From Polytrichum commune (taxonomy: Eukaryota > Streptophyta > Polytrichopsida > Polytrichales > Polytrichaceae): a stretch of DNA of 64,000 nt. Both the position numbers and the translations under genes were made by a program. The stretch spans positions 5,270,001 through 5,334,000 of the forward strand of contig OX485806.1 of assembly GCA_950295325.1 (NCBI GenBank). The letters are read 5' to 3'. Position 1 is the first letter of the stretch. Each line of letters opens with the position of its first letter. Below, in pieces: positions 44,744-56,823 of the stretch. Under the pieces are notes generated by a model, which worked only from the letters and a program-made list of their open reading frames with translations, ran no database searches and had not been told where the DNA came from.

Positions 44744-44899
44744 CTCCAAGCCTCCATCAACTAAATCACCCAATTACATGTACTTGTGAAGTTCGCAACT
44801 ATCCGCGGCACAATGACAACATATTTATCCTTCAACCTCGTGGCCCCCCTCTTCACCATATCCGCTCATCCTTTAATAGAACCACCTATGATGAACGTC

Positions 44900-45300
44900 T
44901 AAAATTCCTCTCTATGGGCAAGGTCCCTAGTTCCAATGACATATTGAAAGCTCTTCTAACCCAATTTCATGATTTGTTCTTATTTTTTTAACAATGTTAC
45001 TTCCGAAAATCTATTTCAGATTCATGGAAACATAGCAAAACCATTATTTTATATAAAAAAGATGACCCCACATTTGTTAAATTATTGCCCTATTGCTTTG
45101 GCATGCACAATCTACAAACTCTATATGAGAACTTTCACCACTCCCCTCATTGCCTTTGGGAAGCACCACTAACTCCTTCACTATAGTCAAGAAGGTTTTC
45201 GCCCAATGCGAAACACCTTCAGACAAAAACAAACAAATATAACTACCTTGGAAGCTCATACAAAGGTTGATATCGTATCCATACAATTGGATGCTTGAAA
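44900..45300 (+). pseudogene. LINE reverse transcriptase fragment
   Basis: Across shifting frames one reads GKVPSSNDILKALL, ISDSWKHSKTILLYKKDDP, NYCPIALACTIYKLYMR and HYSQEGFRPMRNT. These are the fingers-to-palm motifs of LINE-type reverse transcriptase. The later catalytic box is not identifiable. At least three frame changes, so dead. Confidence 0.75.
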
Positions 45301-46269
45301 ACACCTACACATTGAGTCCTAAATTATCTCTCTTAGAAACATTTATTTGAGGCCAATTTTGAGAAGAATGGCTTAGGGATTTAGGGTTAAATGTGTTTCA
45401 TCCCTTAAATTGGAAACTTCAACAATCCGTATCCACATAGAAAGCATAATTCTAGTGTCTAGCTCTTCTCAAATGTCCAGCCACTATAAGATTTAAAAAA
45501 TTAAAATTAAAGGCTTCTAAACACCGTGGTCCAACCCAAGCTTTAAAACTCCATTATGTTGCCCCATACTCCAAACCATAGATTTGAGTGTTAGACCGTC
45601 TCCTAATCAAAACCACCAAAGCCATATGCCGATTACCCATGAGTACCCTTGACATACTTACCTAATTCTCACAACAAGATTTTGGCATGGACTCCTCCTC
45701 ACTACTACCTAGGTATGCCACATGTCTAGGGGATCAACTCCTAGAGGTCTTAAATGACCTTGGTCAACTTGGTACCATTTATTAAGGTCTTATAAAACGT
45801 ATAGTCCTTTGATATGGTGGACCCTAAAACTCCAGCATAGCTATTCCCAATTTCCCAATCCCTCTTCATCTTAAAACACAAATACAACATTCACATTGAA
45901 TCTTTCGACACCACATTCCCCTTGAAAACTACACTCCTTCACAATATGTGGTATTCAAGTCCATATCATAAATCTCTTAACCATTGCCCAAAAAATAACT
46001 CACCAACATTGCTTGCCCTACTTGCTTCTTTTAATATCTCTGCGCTCCCACAAATTCAATCCCATCAAAAAATAGCATCCTAACACTCAAGGACTTTCAC
46101 CTCAAATATAACACCAGTAGAACGTACCATACACGGTGCCCTATTACCAAATACCATTTTTATGTGTCAAGTGATGTTTTCATGCACACCATGTTATCAT
46201 GGAGACAAACCCCCATCTCCCCCCACTCCCACTCCCTCCATTTCTCACCACCCTCCTCCCTCTACAATA

Positions 46270-47290
46270 TCCCCCACAACACAACTACTACACGGATGGT
46301 TCATTTACTCCCTCAAATGACAAAGACATTGGTAATATTGCAAGCTTAGGGGTCTATAACCCCAACCATCTTGCCCTATCAGCCGACTATATGGATACCC
46401 AAATATCCTTTGTGCCAAACTTTATGCATTACTTTTTGTAGTCCAACACACTCAAAAATCCACACACTATGTCTTTTTTAACAGATAGTCTCCACTGTAT
46501 TTACCTTTTAATAACCACCAAAGAAACCACTCATTCAAACATCATCACTCTAACAAACTCCTTATTGCTATTATCTTATTTCACAACACACAACCCACCC
46601 ACCTCATCACTATCCAAAAAGTCAAAGCTCACACTCACATCAAAGACAATGATGAAGCTAATAAACTTACCCAACATAATGCTCTCAAGCCCATGATCCA
46701 ACACATCCCCTTCCATCTCATAGGACATTCCACATCATATTGGTTAGCAAGCCATCATGCCTCTACACAACATGACAAGTCCATTAGAAACCTTAAGCGA
46801 AAAATCGAATTTGAACACCAAGACCTCAACAAATACAAAGCAATTAATAAATTCCCACGTGTTCACAAATGGCTCACCAATAATGATAGACATCACCCAT
46901 CGTCAAAAACAATTTGGTCCTCCTCTACACTTACCAACGCTCAACTCTCTCAAGTGTTACAATTATGATACGGACAATATATGGGAAACTACAAAGAAAC
47001 ACGCCATTCTAAAGCATAACATGTCTCCACAATGCCTTATGTGTCCACTATCACAAAAAGGTAATTGGTTACATCTACTTGCAATATGTTCTAACCCCGA
47101 TCTTATTAATCTCCATATTAATTGACACAACAAAGCAGTCCACGCCATTGTCTCCACACTCAAAAGCCACCCATGTACTCCTTGGCACCCAAACAACGCA
47201 TCCCCATCATGGCTCCTCCCATGCTCTTGCTACGCACGCAAATGCACTTGCTTAGCCCGCCTCCATCTTGACATCCTTTGTATATTTGGC
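46270..47290 (+). pseudogene. LINE RNase H and C-terminal region
   Basis: RNase H begins at YYTDGSFTPSND (46284), with the catalytic-type D of TDGS. It continues through LADSL-like FLTDSLHCIYLL (46480) and a degenerate KAHTHIKDNDEA-like stretch (46640). The tail has FPRVHKWLTNN (46855), a CxxC...H pattern CLMCPLSQKGNWLHLLAICS (47035) and PSWLLPCSC ... KCTCLARL (47205-47260). The same order recurs, on the minus strand, at 61560-62700. Confidence 0.75.
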
Positions 47291-47676
47291 TCCTTCCCTG
47301 AGGGCACTCCCCCTTTTCCCCCATCATCTCAACTTTGGTTCCTCTTCTTTGAATTTAAATGTTGTAATGATCGTTCTATTTTTGAAGCCATTCAAACTAA
47401 GCAAGCTAAATATGCCCCTCTATTAATCGCAATTCAACAACAAGGTTGGACTACCCCTACCCTTCTACCCATCACTGCAATATCCGCGGGGCCATCCACA
47501 AATCAACCTTTTATCAACTTAGAGACCTTCGTACTCCTATGTCCCATGCTCATAAGCTTATGCAAACAATCCAAAATAATGCCATCAAATAACATGCCTA
47601 TCTCATTCTTAATAAACAAAAGCTTGACAAAAATCAATCCCATTTTGAGACTTATTTCTCAATTGGATAGTTGGTC

Positions 47677-47678
<2 letters not shown>

Positions 47679-47731
<53 letters not shown>
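47679..47731. repeat. (CT)n microsatellite at LINE end
   Basis: About 26 CT units immediately after the last LINE-like coding sequence; it may be the LINE 3' tail or an independent expansion. Confidence 0.95.
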
Positions 47732-47733
<2 letters not shown>

Positions 47734-48393
47734 GAGGGTGGTTTGTATGTCTTAAACACATGTCTTTTTGGTGGTTGTTCTTAGATTCAAACATGACCAC
47801 ATATTATTCTAATATAAATGTTCAGAACATACTATGTATGAATTAGGCACGTGTACCTTAAGGAATGTTTTGGACCCCAAGTTTCTTAGACCCAGACCCT
47901 AACATAAACCCCTTCTTAACTAGTGTGACCACCCATAAAACCCACATACCTTTTAAGAGTCTCTTTATCCACAAACGGATGAGGTTACATGCATGCATGC
48001 ATGCCACGAATATGGAGCCTCTCTTGGTGCACATGTAAGTACACAAGGAAGTTAGCACCACCACACGAATGAGCCTTAAGTACGTACGTATATAAGTCTA
48101 TAACACTATCACGGCGCCTAATGAGACGTTATTTGAATGACCCACCAAAATACAAGCAAGGCTGGCAACTGGGTTTTGTTTGATTCTCCGGACCCTCCCC
48201 CCTATCCTTGATAAAGGTACGCCCTCGCTCCAACACAAGATTATTCCAAATTTTTTAAGTTGCCCTAGCTACAAGAGAAACACAAGGTTTAGTTAGTTAC
48301 AACTAAAGCCACGATGAATACACAATCGGTCCGTCTTTCTAGATAGTAGATTTCACCGTTGCCGAGGGTATGGTCAACCTTGACCAATAAACT
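47732..48393. other. Unassigned, with R1 fragment
   Basis: About 47862-47920 (TTTTGGACCCCAAGTTTCTTAG...) matches R1. CATGCATGCATG at 47990-48003. No gene. Confidence 0.5.
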
Positions 48394-48619
48394 CACTACA
48401 CCCAATATGATATCTAGTGTGACTTACTATTTGGATTTACAAGGTTCTATATCTTTTTACTACTAAAATATTTTTTTACTGAGTAAAGTTGTCAATGCTC
48501 TATAATGTTCAACTATCAATTTAACATTTGTTGGTAGAATATGAGATGTACAGTAAATAGATATAGCATTGCGTAATTCCAAATAGTAGGTCATACTAAA
48601 TATCATATTTAGTGTAGCG
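48394..48619. mobile_element. Short CACTA-like MITE, copy 1
   Basis: Left end CACTACACCCAATATGATAT and right end (complement CGCTACACTAAATATGATAT) are inverted over about 46 bp, continuing into GACTTACTATTTGGA. CACTA-type termini, but no clear 3-bp duplication. 226 bp. The same TIR core (ACTTACTATTTGGA) occurs at 58835-59055. Confidence 0.65.
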
Positions 48620-49877
48620 ATTCGCAAGCAATGAACGGGGAGTGTCGGCAGTTAGTTAAAAGCTAGCCGGTTGATTTTAAGAATTTCCGAATGAAATAGG
48701 AATGTTTAGGATGGGGTTCTTGAAGAAAAATCAAGGTTTTCATAAATAAGCCGATTAGAAGAAAAAAAGAAAAAAAGAAAAAATGCCGGCATTTAAGCAA
48801 GCTGCCCTAGGAGTATCCACATCAAATTACCCATTGAAAGGCATTTTTCACGGCGGGCAACCGACCGGACATATATTTTTTAGGATTTTTTTCACCACTA
48901 TGCATAGTTGGAGTTACCATTGCCTTATTGGCTTTAGGTTTTAGGCTCTAGGGTTGTTTGAGTGTTGAAGTTGAATCGGTGGAGTGATCGAGTGAGTATG
49001 TATGTATGTGAGTGTTGAAGTTGAATTAGTTGAGTGGTTGAGTGAGTTTGTATCTCTATGAGTGATGAAGTAAGAATCTCAAGGTAATGTTGCAAATTGC
49101 CTTGGAAGGGCCATATGAGGGGATAGATGACATTATCAGCGACGATGCCCCACTTTGGAAGAATGACAGTAAGTACCGTTTTTTGGTATGTTAATCCCTC
49201 TTCTTATTTGAATTCTCCTAATACGCTGAGTGTGAGTGATGTGTCTTGTTCGTTTGGGGCAATTGATACTAAGAGCAGTGGTACACAAATTCTATGACTT
49301 TCAATACTAATAGCCTCTAGAAAATACTTGGACCCTTTGTGGATCTTGTCTTTTTGAAGACTACATACTTGGCCCTAAGATGGTAGGGGTTTTGCCAATT
49401 TCAACTCCTGCTAAGGATACTAAATTTAGACAAAAAAAGTGAGTGAATGCCAACATTCTTTAACCTTGAACACTTGAAAAAAAGAGGGAATGAATAAAAA
49501 TAACACTCAAAGGGAAAAAAAATATGGGGAGGGAATAAACCTCCACCACCAAAATACAAAACTGGCCCCATTTTAGACATTTAAAAAACTAGAGAAATGA
49601 AAAAAATAGCTAATTTCCTAAATACATTAGGAAATGGGGGATATCAACAGATAAAATTTGCACTCTCTAGGCCCACTTCCGGGTAAAATTTGAAAAATCC
49701 GAGCCACCTCCTAGAAGCTAAGAAATTATCCGTTTTCTCTACAGAGCTCCCCCGGACTCTGTTTGCAAGTTGGTAGAAACTAATGTTTAAGGTACATGGG
49801 CCCTATTGTGGGCGCTTCCAACTCCACAAACAATTTGGCCGTTGGATCAGATCAGAAATGTCTTAGCCATTTAGTAA
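48620..49877. other. Unassigned sequence
   Basis: No gene. GAGTGTTGAAGTTGAAT is repeated at 48960 and 49009 with similar following sequence, a small tandem duplication. Confidence 0.5.
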
Positions 49878-50391
49878 GGGGCGGTTTACACTATGGACCA
49901 TGAAGTCGTCCCACGTAAGAGGCATGTTTTGCGTGGGACGACTTCATGGGACGACTTCCGTGGTCCAAGTTACTAAAATATTAGTTTTCATGGTTCATGG
50001 GCCCTTCACTAGGTGTAAACCGAATGTGGACCAAGAGGAATGACCACACACCAAAAAGTGAAGGTGCTGATTTTTTTAATACATGCCCAAAAAAAACCGG
50101 GAAAAAAAATATAAAAAAAAAGATTCGGCCAATGGCTGATTTTCAGCCTTACGGCTCCCTTGATTTCTGTTGAGTCGAGCATTTTGCCTCGCCTCAACGG
50201 AAAACCCGTTGGACCATGGCACATTATCCAAATGGCAGATTTTAGTAGTTTTTGGGGACCTCAAAGTTAGTGGTCATTCTCCTTTTTTCAAGGTAGTGTA
50301 AAGCCAAATGGGACCAAGAGCACTTTACTCTCCAATCACAAATTTTAGAATTTCATGGTCATGGCTCTTGGTCCATAGTGTAAACCGCCCC
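49878..50391. mobile_element. PIF/Harbinger-type MITE, family A, member 2
   Basis: TAA target on both sides (49875-49877, 50392-50394). Termini GGGGCGGTTTACACTATGG and exact complement. 514 bp. Contains GGGACGACTTCATGGGACG and the small hairpin AACGGAAAACCCGTT. No transposase. Confidence 0.92.
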
Positions 50392-50632
50392 TAAGTATGA
50401 TCACAAGGTTCTAATTTCACCGTGACATGTGTCATTATGATGTCCATTCTCAACTACTATCCAGCCATATATCATTCACATATAAGGTAGACAACCCTTA
50501 CGTGCTTACTTCTAGCAACTAACCCCCTTCCCCTAGGATAAGAAACTCCCGATCACTACAAGATGGTTAGCAAATTCAAATCAAGGCCTTAGTCACCTTC
50601 CTTGTAGTTTTCAGAGGTCACATGTATATCAT
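50392..50632 (+). repeat. R3 copy C, left part
   Basis: Resembles R3 (CAAATCAAGGCCTTAGTCACC). Interrupted at 50632 by the SINE; resumes at 51021. Confidence 0.55.
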
Positions 50633-51009
50633 AGATAGATAGATAGATAGAAACTCCGGTCCCTTTTTAGCAAGGGGCCGGCGTAAATAAAGTGTCCGTT
50701 CGTAATGTCAATGACCCGATGCCCACTGGACAAGGGGACATTGGGGCAATACTACTCTCCCCTTTCGAGGATGGGCACTATAGTGACACACTATACTAGT
50801 TCCTAGCTAGCCACTAGTGCCTTGAAGATACCGGACATGGTATCCCCCCAAAGGGCTTTGAGGTACCCATACAACAAGGTCCAAGGACCCCCCACCATAG
50901 TTGGGTGGACTAAGGTGGTGAGCACCACGCCGGCATGGGGAATAGAACCCACAACCTCCTCATTGGGGGCCATGAGCCCTAACCACCAAGCCAAGGCCCG
51001 TGGTGCCTT
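50633..51009 (-). mobile_element. tRNA-derived SINE
   Basis: Minus strand. The 5' head (51009 downward) holds a box A-like TGGCTTGGTGGTTAGGG (about 50993-50977) and a box B-like GGTTCTATTCC (about 50951-50941), the internal RNA polymerase III promoter of tRNA-derived SINEs. The 3' end is (TCTA)n at about 50633-50652. ATGTATATCAT lies exactly on both sides (50622-50632, 51010-51020), an 11-bp target duplication typical of LINE-driven insertion. An empty version of the site is seen in R3 copies at about 32690 and 36420. Confidence 0.85.
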
Positions 51010-51020
51010 ATGTATATCAT

Positions 51021-51080
51021 ACTCATCATCAAAGTGAAGATTATCGTGCTCTTTAAACGATCATACATGTCCCCCAATTA
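51021..51080 (+). repeat. R3 copy C, right part
   Basis: ACTCATCATCAAAGTGAAGATT continues R3 after the SINE (compare TCATTATCGAAGTG at about 32705). Confidence 0.6.
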
Positions 51081-52775
51081 TACATAACATTACCCAACAT
51101 TAGGATGTTAAAACCCTGGCGCCATGAACTTTGGCAGGAAAATTTCCAACTTATATTGGGCCACCCTTGCAATCTAAACAATAGGTAGCATGAGTATTGT
51201 TCATTTTGCAAGGGTGAACAACCAATTGTGGTTCCTGAAACTGAAATGATACTAAAATATATTACATAGAACATGTTAGCCATCATGTTGTCGGCCTATT
51301 ACATGGGCATAACACAACCTAGCATGATCGTGATATATCTCGCCATGAATATACTAGGGTTGCTCGTAGTAGAATATCCAAGATTCTCCTTTTTATACAA
51401 GGAATTTTTGCATCCTAACTATGTATTGTTATGTGTGGACTATTGGACCTAAAATGATCACTATATTTTGAGCATGCATTCCAATCTTTTTCCTACAATT
51501 GTCAATTGCCGTTCATCATATACCACTCAAATAAAGATATCATAATAAGAAAAGTAACCAAATACGTGTTGTCTACCTTAGGCGTTCAATCAAGCAGTGT
51601 GACCACATGACAAGGCCCATGTACCTTAACCTTTAAATGCATAGGCGACCAAAAGTGGATGATTGTTGGTCGGTCAAACGACCAAATCATCAATTTCCAA
51701 ACCTCTCTTGAATATCCTCCTTTCACAAGATGTTTAATTTAAGTTACGATGCATCTTCTAACCATTAGGGATGAGCAAAAAACCCGATTTGTAGATTCTA
51801 CACCGTTGAGAAATTTTGAATTTTGAGTGCCCAAAAAACAACCCAAATTCTAGGGATGCTTCGATCATGTGCTTCTTACAACTCTTTCCTTTGCAACTAC
51901 TGTATTTACATATGAATACATACTTCCTCTGCCACAAATAGAATTTTGAACGACATTCTATGCTTACAACAAATCATAATATTTTGACTTTTTGGAAATA
52001 GGCCTAGGCATTTTAGGGGGTTATTACAATCACTAATTAGTGAGTTCACATAACCAACCCCTAAGTGATCGATCGATTCGATCGGATGCAAAATTGTAAG
52101 GGAAAGAGGTAGCCCAACAACTTGGCCTCTAGTAAACGGAAACTCAGGTTCATTAATCATCATCATAAATGAACTTCCACTAATTGGCTTATATGAATAC
52201 ACCGAAAGTACGAGTCTCTATAATAAAGCAGTGTTGAAGTTGCCCAACAACCCAAATTGTGCATTTAATTAGGAGGTCCGGGAAGGCAAGCGGAAGGATA
52301 TTCATTGACGATGGAGGTACTTAATAACCAATGTTAGTACGGGTTTCTAGGCTCAACTTGGGGTGTCAATATACGTGGGTATATTTGTATATAATACCCG
52401 GCTTTGGGTGGTATCAAATGGCTGGGGATTCGTGGCACTCAAGTAAAATAATCCGTGCGGATGAAAAAAACACAGGAATCATCTAAATGGCTATTTTTGG
52501 ACAATTTGATTCCGGAAATAAAGTCAAAGGCCCCGAATTAGTCTAGTGACATCGCATTCGAATGAATCGGCCCTCAACCCCATAGGGGGGCTTTTTTTAT
52601 TGGAGCCACTTCATCCACGATATCTTGGATGGATGATTTTACTTGAGTGCCACGAATCCCCGGCCGGTATCAAATCCTTCAATACCCGTATTGATTCCCA
52701 TTGCATCCTCATTGCATACAGTAACTTATACCATTCAAAATTTCACGATACCACCTTAAGGTATGTGGGCCTTAA
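51081..52775. other. Unassigned sequence
   Basis: No gene. 51490-51590 resembles the end of R3 copy A. CGTGGCACTCAAGTAAAAT (52432) and its inverse ATTTTACTTGAGTGCCACG (52635) form an inverted pair around about 200 bp, a possible small hairpin element. Confidence 0.45.
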
Positions 52776-52778
52776 TTA

Positions 52779-53250
52779 GGGCCACTTCACACACGAGCCA
52801 AGAGCCGTGATGACCATGAAATTGTGAGAGTCCAAAAGAAAGTGTCCAAAGGCCGTCCCAAGACACCTCCAAAATCATGTAGTGTGATCACGGATCCTTG
52901 AGTGTAGGGTGAAGCCATATGTGACCAGGCCCTCAACCAAATTCTATTTCAATGAATCTTTGGTCATGCGGGTCCTCACGCATGATAAAATAGAATAAAC
53001 CAATGGTTGTGAGCGTTCAGAGTGCCATGATCTCTCGGTTTTGTGTTAGGCCTACCTCCAAGAGGTGGTTTTTGAAAATAATCCAAGTGACCATGAAACA
53101 TGACCCATTCGATGCCATGTAGGTCTCCATGCAGACTTTACGTCCGTCTTGCATTCACATACTCCATTGGTCCCTCAAGTGTAGTGTGAACACTGTGAAG
53201 TGAACTTGGACCATGTTCTCATAAGAGGCCTACATACCCAATTTCATAGT
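52779..53250. repeat. Degenerate GGGCCACT-type MITE
   Basis: Begins TTA|GGGCCACTTCACACACGAG, the left end of the element at 23216-23773, and shares internal phrases (GTGAAGTGAACTTGGACC at about 53197). A right terminus is not identifiable. Confidence 0.5.
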
Positions 53251-53364
53251 CAAAACAACATTCTCATGATTCATAATTGCTAACTGAATGAAACGATTTG
53301 CAATCCCCTCCAACAACCAAAATATATATGGAGTTGGAAGTGTCTATTATAAGCCCACATACCT

Positions 53365-53388
53365 TATATATATATATATATATATATT
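53365..53388. repeat. (TA)n microsatellite
   Basis: About twelve TA units followed by three ATTC units. Confidence 0.95.
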
Positions 53389-53529
53389 CATTCATTCATG
53401 ACTATGTTTAATACCATGACCATGTGGGTTCTAAATTTTGTTTCTTTCAATGTCTTTACCTATTGGTATTTGAATAAGTGAGACTTGCACAACATTGGTA
53501 TCTACTTCAAGGTGTGATGAAGTGACTTA

Positions 53530-53973
53530 GGGGCGGTTTACACTATGGACCATGAAGTCGTCCCACGTAAGAGGACTATTTTGCGTGGGACGACTTCATG
53601 GGACGACTTCCATGGTCCGAGTTACTAAAATATTAGTTTTCATGGTTCATGGGCCCTTCACTAGGTGTAAACCGAATGTGGACCATGAAGAATGACCATG
53701 CACCAAAAAGGCTTAAAATGGCATTTTTCTGACATGGGCCCTTGCTCTTTTTCCCGGACCACCTCTTTTGCTTGTCCCAACGGAAAACCCGTTGGACCAT
53801 GGCAGTGGATAGAGTAGGCTTAAAAATAATATTTTGTGGACCTCAACCTCCTTGGTCACTCTGCCATTTTTTCCTTGGTGTAAACCCAAGTCGTCCCGGG
53901 ACGACTTCAACGTCCAATCACATCGCTTAGACAGCCATGGGACGACTTCATGGTCCATAGTGTAAACCGCCCC
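53530..53973. mobile_element. PIF/Harbinger-type MITE, family A, member 3
   Basis: TTA on both sides (53527-53529, 53974-53976). Termini GGGGCGGTTTACACTATGG and complement. 444 bp. Very similar to member 2 over the first 170 bp, including GGGACGACTTCATGGGACG. Confidence 0.93.
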
Positions 53974-53976
53974 TTA

Positions 53977-54594
53977 GAGGTTCTTTTTGAAGGCGCATCA
54001 TGAAGCTTATTATAGGGCACATCCTATGAACGAATATAGGATGAATAGAGCATGCTCATGTGTTCTTTCACGTATATGTAGCTCCCGAGAATCAGAGGAT
54101 GAGGACTCGAGGAGGTCCTTATTTGTGATTTCATAGTGCATAAAGGCAACTATTTGTGGTGGTCATTTAAGTTGGAGATGAAAATGTTGGAAGTATGTAC
54201 AAATTTTGACCCCCATCATTAGCATCGAAATTTCAAAAACGAGCTAAGTGGGAATAACTTGAATTCAATCGAACTAGAAACCTATAGGGGTGGATTTTAT
54301 TGGAACCCTTAACATGGCCACCACAAATCCTCAGCCAATATATTGTGAATATTATAGTTGCCCACGTTACCGGTCCGATGGTATGTGTATTGTTCATATG
54401 TTTCATTAACTTCGTAGATTTCACACGTGAATGAGGATCGAGATATTTGCTTGCATGTCATTCTAATGGAGTTGAAGTCTTGACGCGGAGTCAAAGCACG
54501 CAAAGTTTTGTTGACAAAATAAACAAATAGTATGTGATTGGTGGACATTAAGTAAGACCCCACTTCCCTTCAACGAGAGCTTTGTAGTGTCTAA
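53977..54594. other. Unassigned sequence
   Basis: Nothing recognised between two MITEs. Confidence 0.5.
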
Positions 54595-55100
54595 GGGCCG
54601 GTTTACACCATGGACCATGGAAGATGGTCTTTATTCATGGTCCGATTTCTTAAAAAATCCATTTACAAAGCTTTTGGGCCCCTCACTAGGTATAAACTGA
54701 ATGTGTATCAAGAGGAATGACCATGCATCAAAAAGTGAATGTGTTGATTTTTCTAATACATGTCCAAAAAGGGTAGTTTTGGAAAAATTCAAGTTTGACC
54801 ATTCTCTTGTCTTCATCTTGTCTTCATTCAAAATTTATTATAACAAAATTTCTCTATCATGGGCCCTTGCCCTTTTCTACTAGAGCACCTCTTTTGCCTC
54901 TCCCATCACAAAACCCATTGGACCATGTCAGTGGATAATGTTGGCCTTAAAATATGTCTTTTGGGGACCTTGAAGTACATGGTCACTCAAACATTCTTTC
55001 CTTGGTGTAAACCAAAGTGGTCCCGGGACGAGTTCAACAACCACTCACAAACTTTACAAGGTCTTGGGACAACTTCATAGTCCATGATGTAAACATCCCC
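54595..55100. mobile_element. PIF/Harbinger-type MITE, family A, member 4
   Basis: TAA on both sides (54592-54594, 55101-55103). Left terminus GGGCCGGTTTACACCATGG, right complement GGGGATGTTTACATCATGG. 506 bp; more diverged than members 2 and 3. Confidence 0.85.
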
Positions 55101-55103
55101 TAA

Positions 55104-55519
55104 GAAGCCCCACTCTAGTATAATGGGATCCAATTGATATGAATTTTCTCTCAACTTACATTGTCATGTTTTGGCTAGAGCCCTCCATCCACGATGGATG
55201 ACTTTACCTAGACACCACAAAGAACAAACCAAACTTCCGTGTGGCTTTGGCAATATAAACACATTTATTTCTAAGCGTACATTGACAAAAGCCTTGAAAA
55301 GAGGTTACAAGAGATGTAAGGGGTACAAAACACACTATAACGCAATATGGGGTTTCATATAAATACATCATTTCATCATATTGTAATTTTGTGCTTGTCA
55401 TTCCACATGCAAAGTGTTATTATGTATGCTAAAGCTCGTGCATTGGCCCCTCAAAAACTTTGAAGGTGATTATGCATACCTTGATATTCCTTCAATATTG
55501 GGCTAAGAGCAAAAGAAAA
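55104..55519. other. Unassigned sequence
   Basis: Nothing recognised. Confidence 0.5.
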
Positions 55520-55770
55520 CAACTTGCCACCTAGGACCCAAATCGTGTGCATAATCTTGGACCGTAGTGTCAAGACCTAGCTCTCTCAACTAATAGGATT
55601 GCTCATGTTTTTGTTTTGCAAACTTGGCTGTGCTCTTCTCCAAACTTCTTGGCCACCTAGGACCCCAATTTACTTTGAAATCTTCATGCTCTTGGGTTTT
55701 AGTGTTAAGACATAGTACCCGTTAAAACCAATTCTTGAAATTTTGTTTTCTTGGTCTTGGTCTTGGTCCT
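55520..55770 (+). repeat. Dispersed repeat R1, copy C
   Basis: Shares GCCACCTAGGACCCAAAT, CTCTCAACTAAT(A/G)GGA and related phrases with 15460-15960, diverged. Confidence 0.6.
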
Positions 55771-56611
55771 TAGCTTTGCTTTGGGTTTACATATAGGCTG
55801 CGTCTATGCTCAAGGCAGAAGCGTCTCTCATTCACGTAATACTCCGGTTTGCGTCATGTCTCTTTATTTTATGCCCGATTCAAATTGTGGACACCAAATG
55901 TTGTCAATAGAGTGGATTGAATTTTAGTATGCAGTATGTAGTTACCTTGCAAAGGGACATGTGTTAATTTGAAATTCAAATTGATAAGCTATGCATATTC
56001 TTAGCATATTATTCATGACATAAGGTAGTCAACCATCACCCCACTTGTTGCAACTTAGATTAACCTATTTCCATGCAGCATAACATCAATCTTTGGTCAT
56101 TGTTGACATGTCATGATCGAAGTCAAACTTAGTTGAATGTTAGACAACCATGTTTAGATTGCAAGCATATATAGTTGCCGCAACTATAGATTATGGGAAT
56201 TTTTGGTTATGTAACTGATCAATGATTGGAAATAGGGTAGCCTATATCATGAGTATAGGTTGAAGAGCATATCCACTTGGAGGTCCATAGTAATTTGGTT
56301 ATTGCGAAAAGCATTATGAAAAAAACGTGAATTGTTACTTATTTGTAGTTCGCTACATTGGTCTTATTTTATTTTAAAAAATAGATCATACCTAAACTGC
56401 TTAATTGTTTAATTGGTTGGGAATGGGTCAGCTACGTTACTCATGTGATATTCATGTGTTAGCACTTTGGTACATGCATTCGTAGAAAACCAAATGAATT
56501 CAAATTCCACTGTGAGGGTCGAAATATGTGTTGATATAGAAATGATATGGATAACTATACTTAACCTAATTCAAATGGCAAAATGCATTCTTCAAAGATT
56601 AGTGTGAACCA
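55771..56611. other. Unassigned sequence
   Basis: Nothing recognised. Confidence 0.5.
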
Positions 56612-56823
56612 TACTGCACCATTAATGGTATTTGGTGGTACTTGCTATGGAATTACACCCTATTATAACTATGTGCTATATACCTCATTTATTTTGGCCA
56701 ATGTGAGTGTCAAATTGGTTGTTTGGACATTATAAACCATCAACATGTTTATTTGGTAGAAAAATTTAGCACTTTGGAACTCATCATATTTAAGTGACAT
56801 TGAATACCATAAATGGTGTAGTG
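56612..56823. mobile_element. Short CACTA-like MITE, copy 2
   Basis: Left TACTGCACCATTAATGGTAT, right complement CACTACACCATTTATGGTAT. 212 bp, no coding. No clear target duplication. Confidence 0.6.

Larger units (their letters stand above)
40486..47680 (+). mobile_element. Decayed LINE (non-LTR retrotransposon) with RNase H
   Basis: Remnant of a long interspersed element on the + strand, about 5.9 kb after removing the nested foldback element. Order: possible ORF1 (40486-40923); endonuclease trace PLLVGEFNRD at about 42502-42531 (normal GDFN changed); reverse transcriptase traces around 44905-45250 (GKVPSSNDILKALL, NYCPIALACTIYKLYMR, SQEGFRPMRNT); RNase H with YYTDGSFTPSND at about 46284; then a C-terminal tail with CLMCPLSQKGNWLHLL and PSWLLPCSCYARKCTCLARL up to about 47280, and RTPMSHAHKLMQTIQNNAIK near 47530-47590. 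Many frameshifts and stops; not functional. Both ends are approximate. Confidence 0.8.

Noticed and set aside
50930-51000. tRNA gene
   Set aside because: Box A- and B-like motifs are present, but a complete cloverleaf is not formed, box B has a mismatch, and the unit has a simple-repeat tail and target duplication, so it is a SINE.
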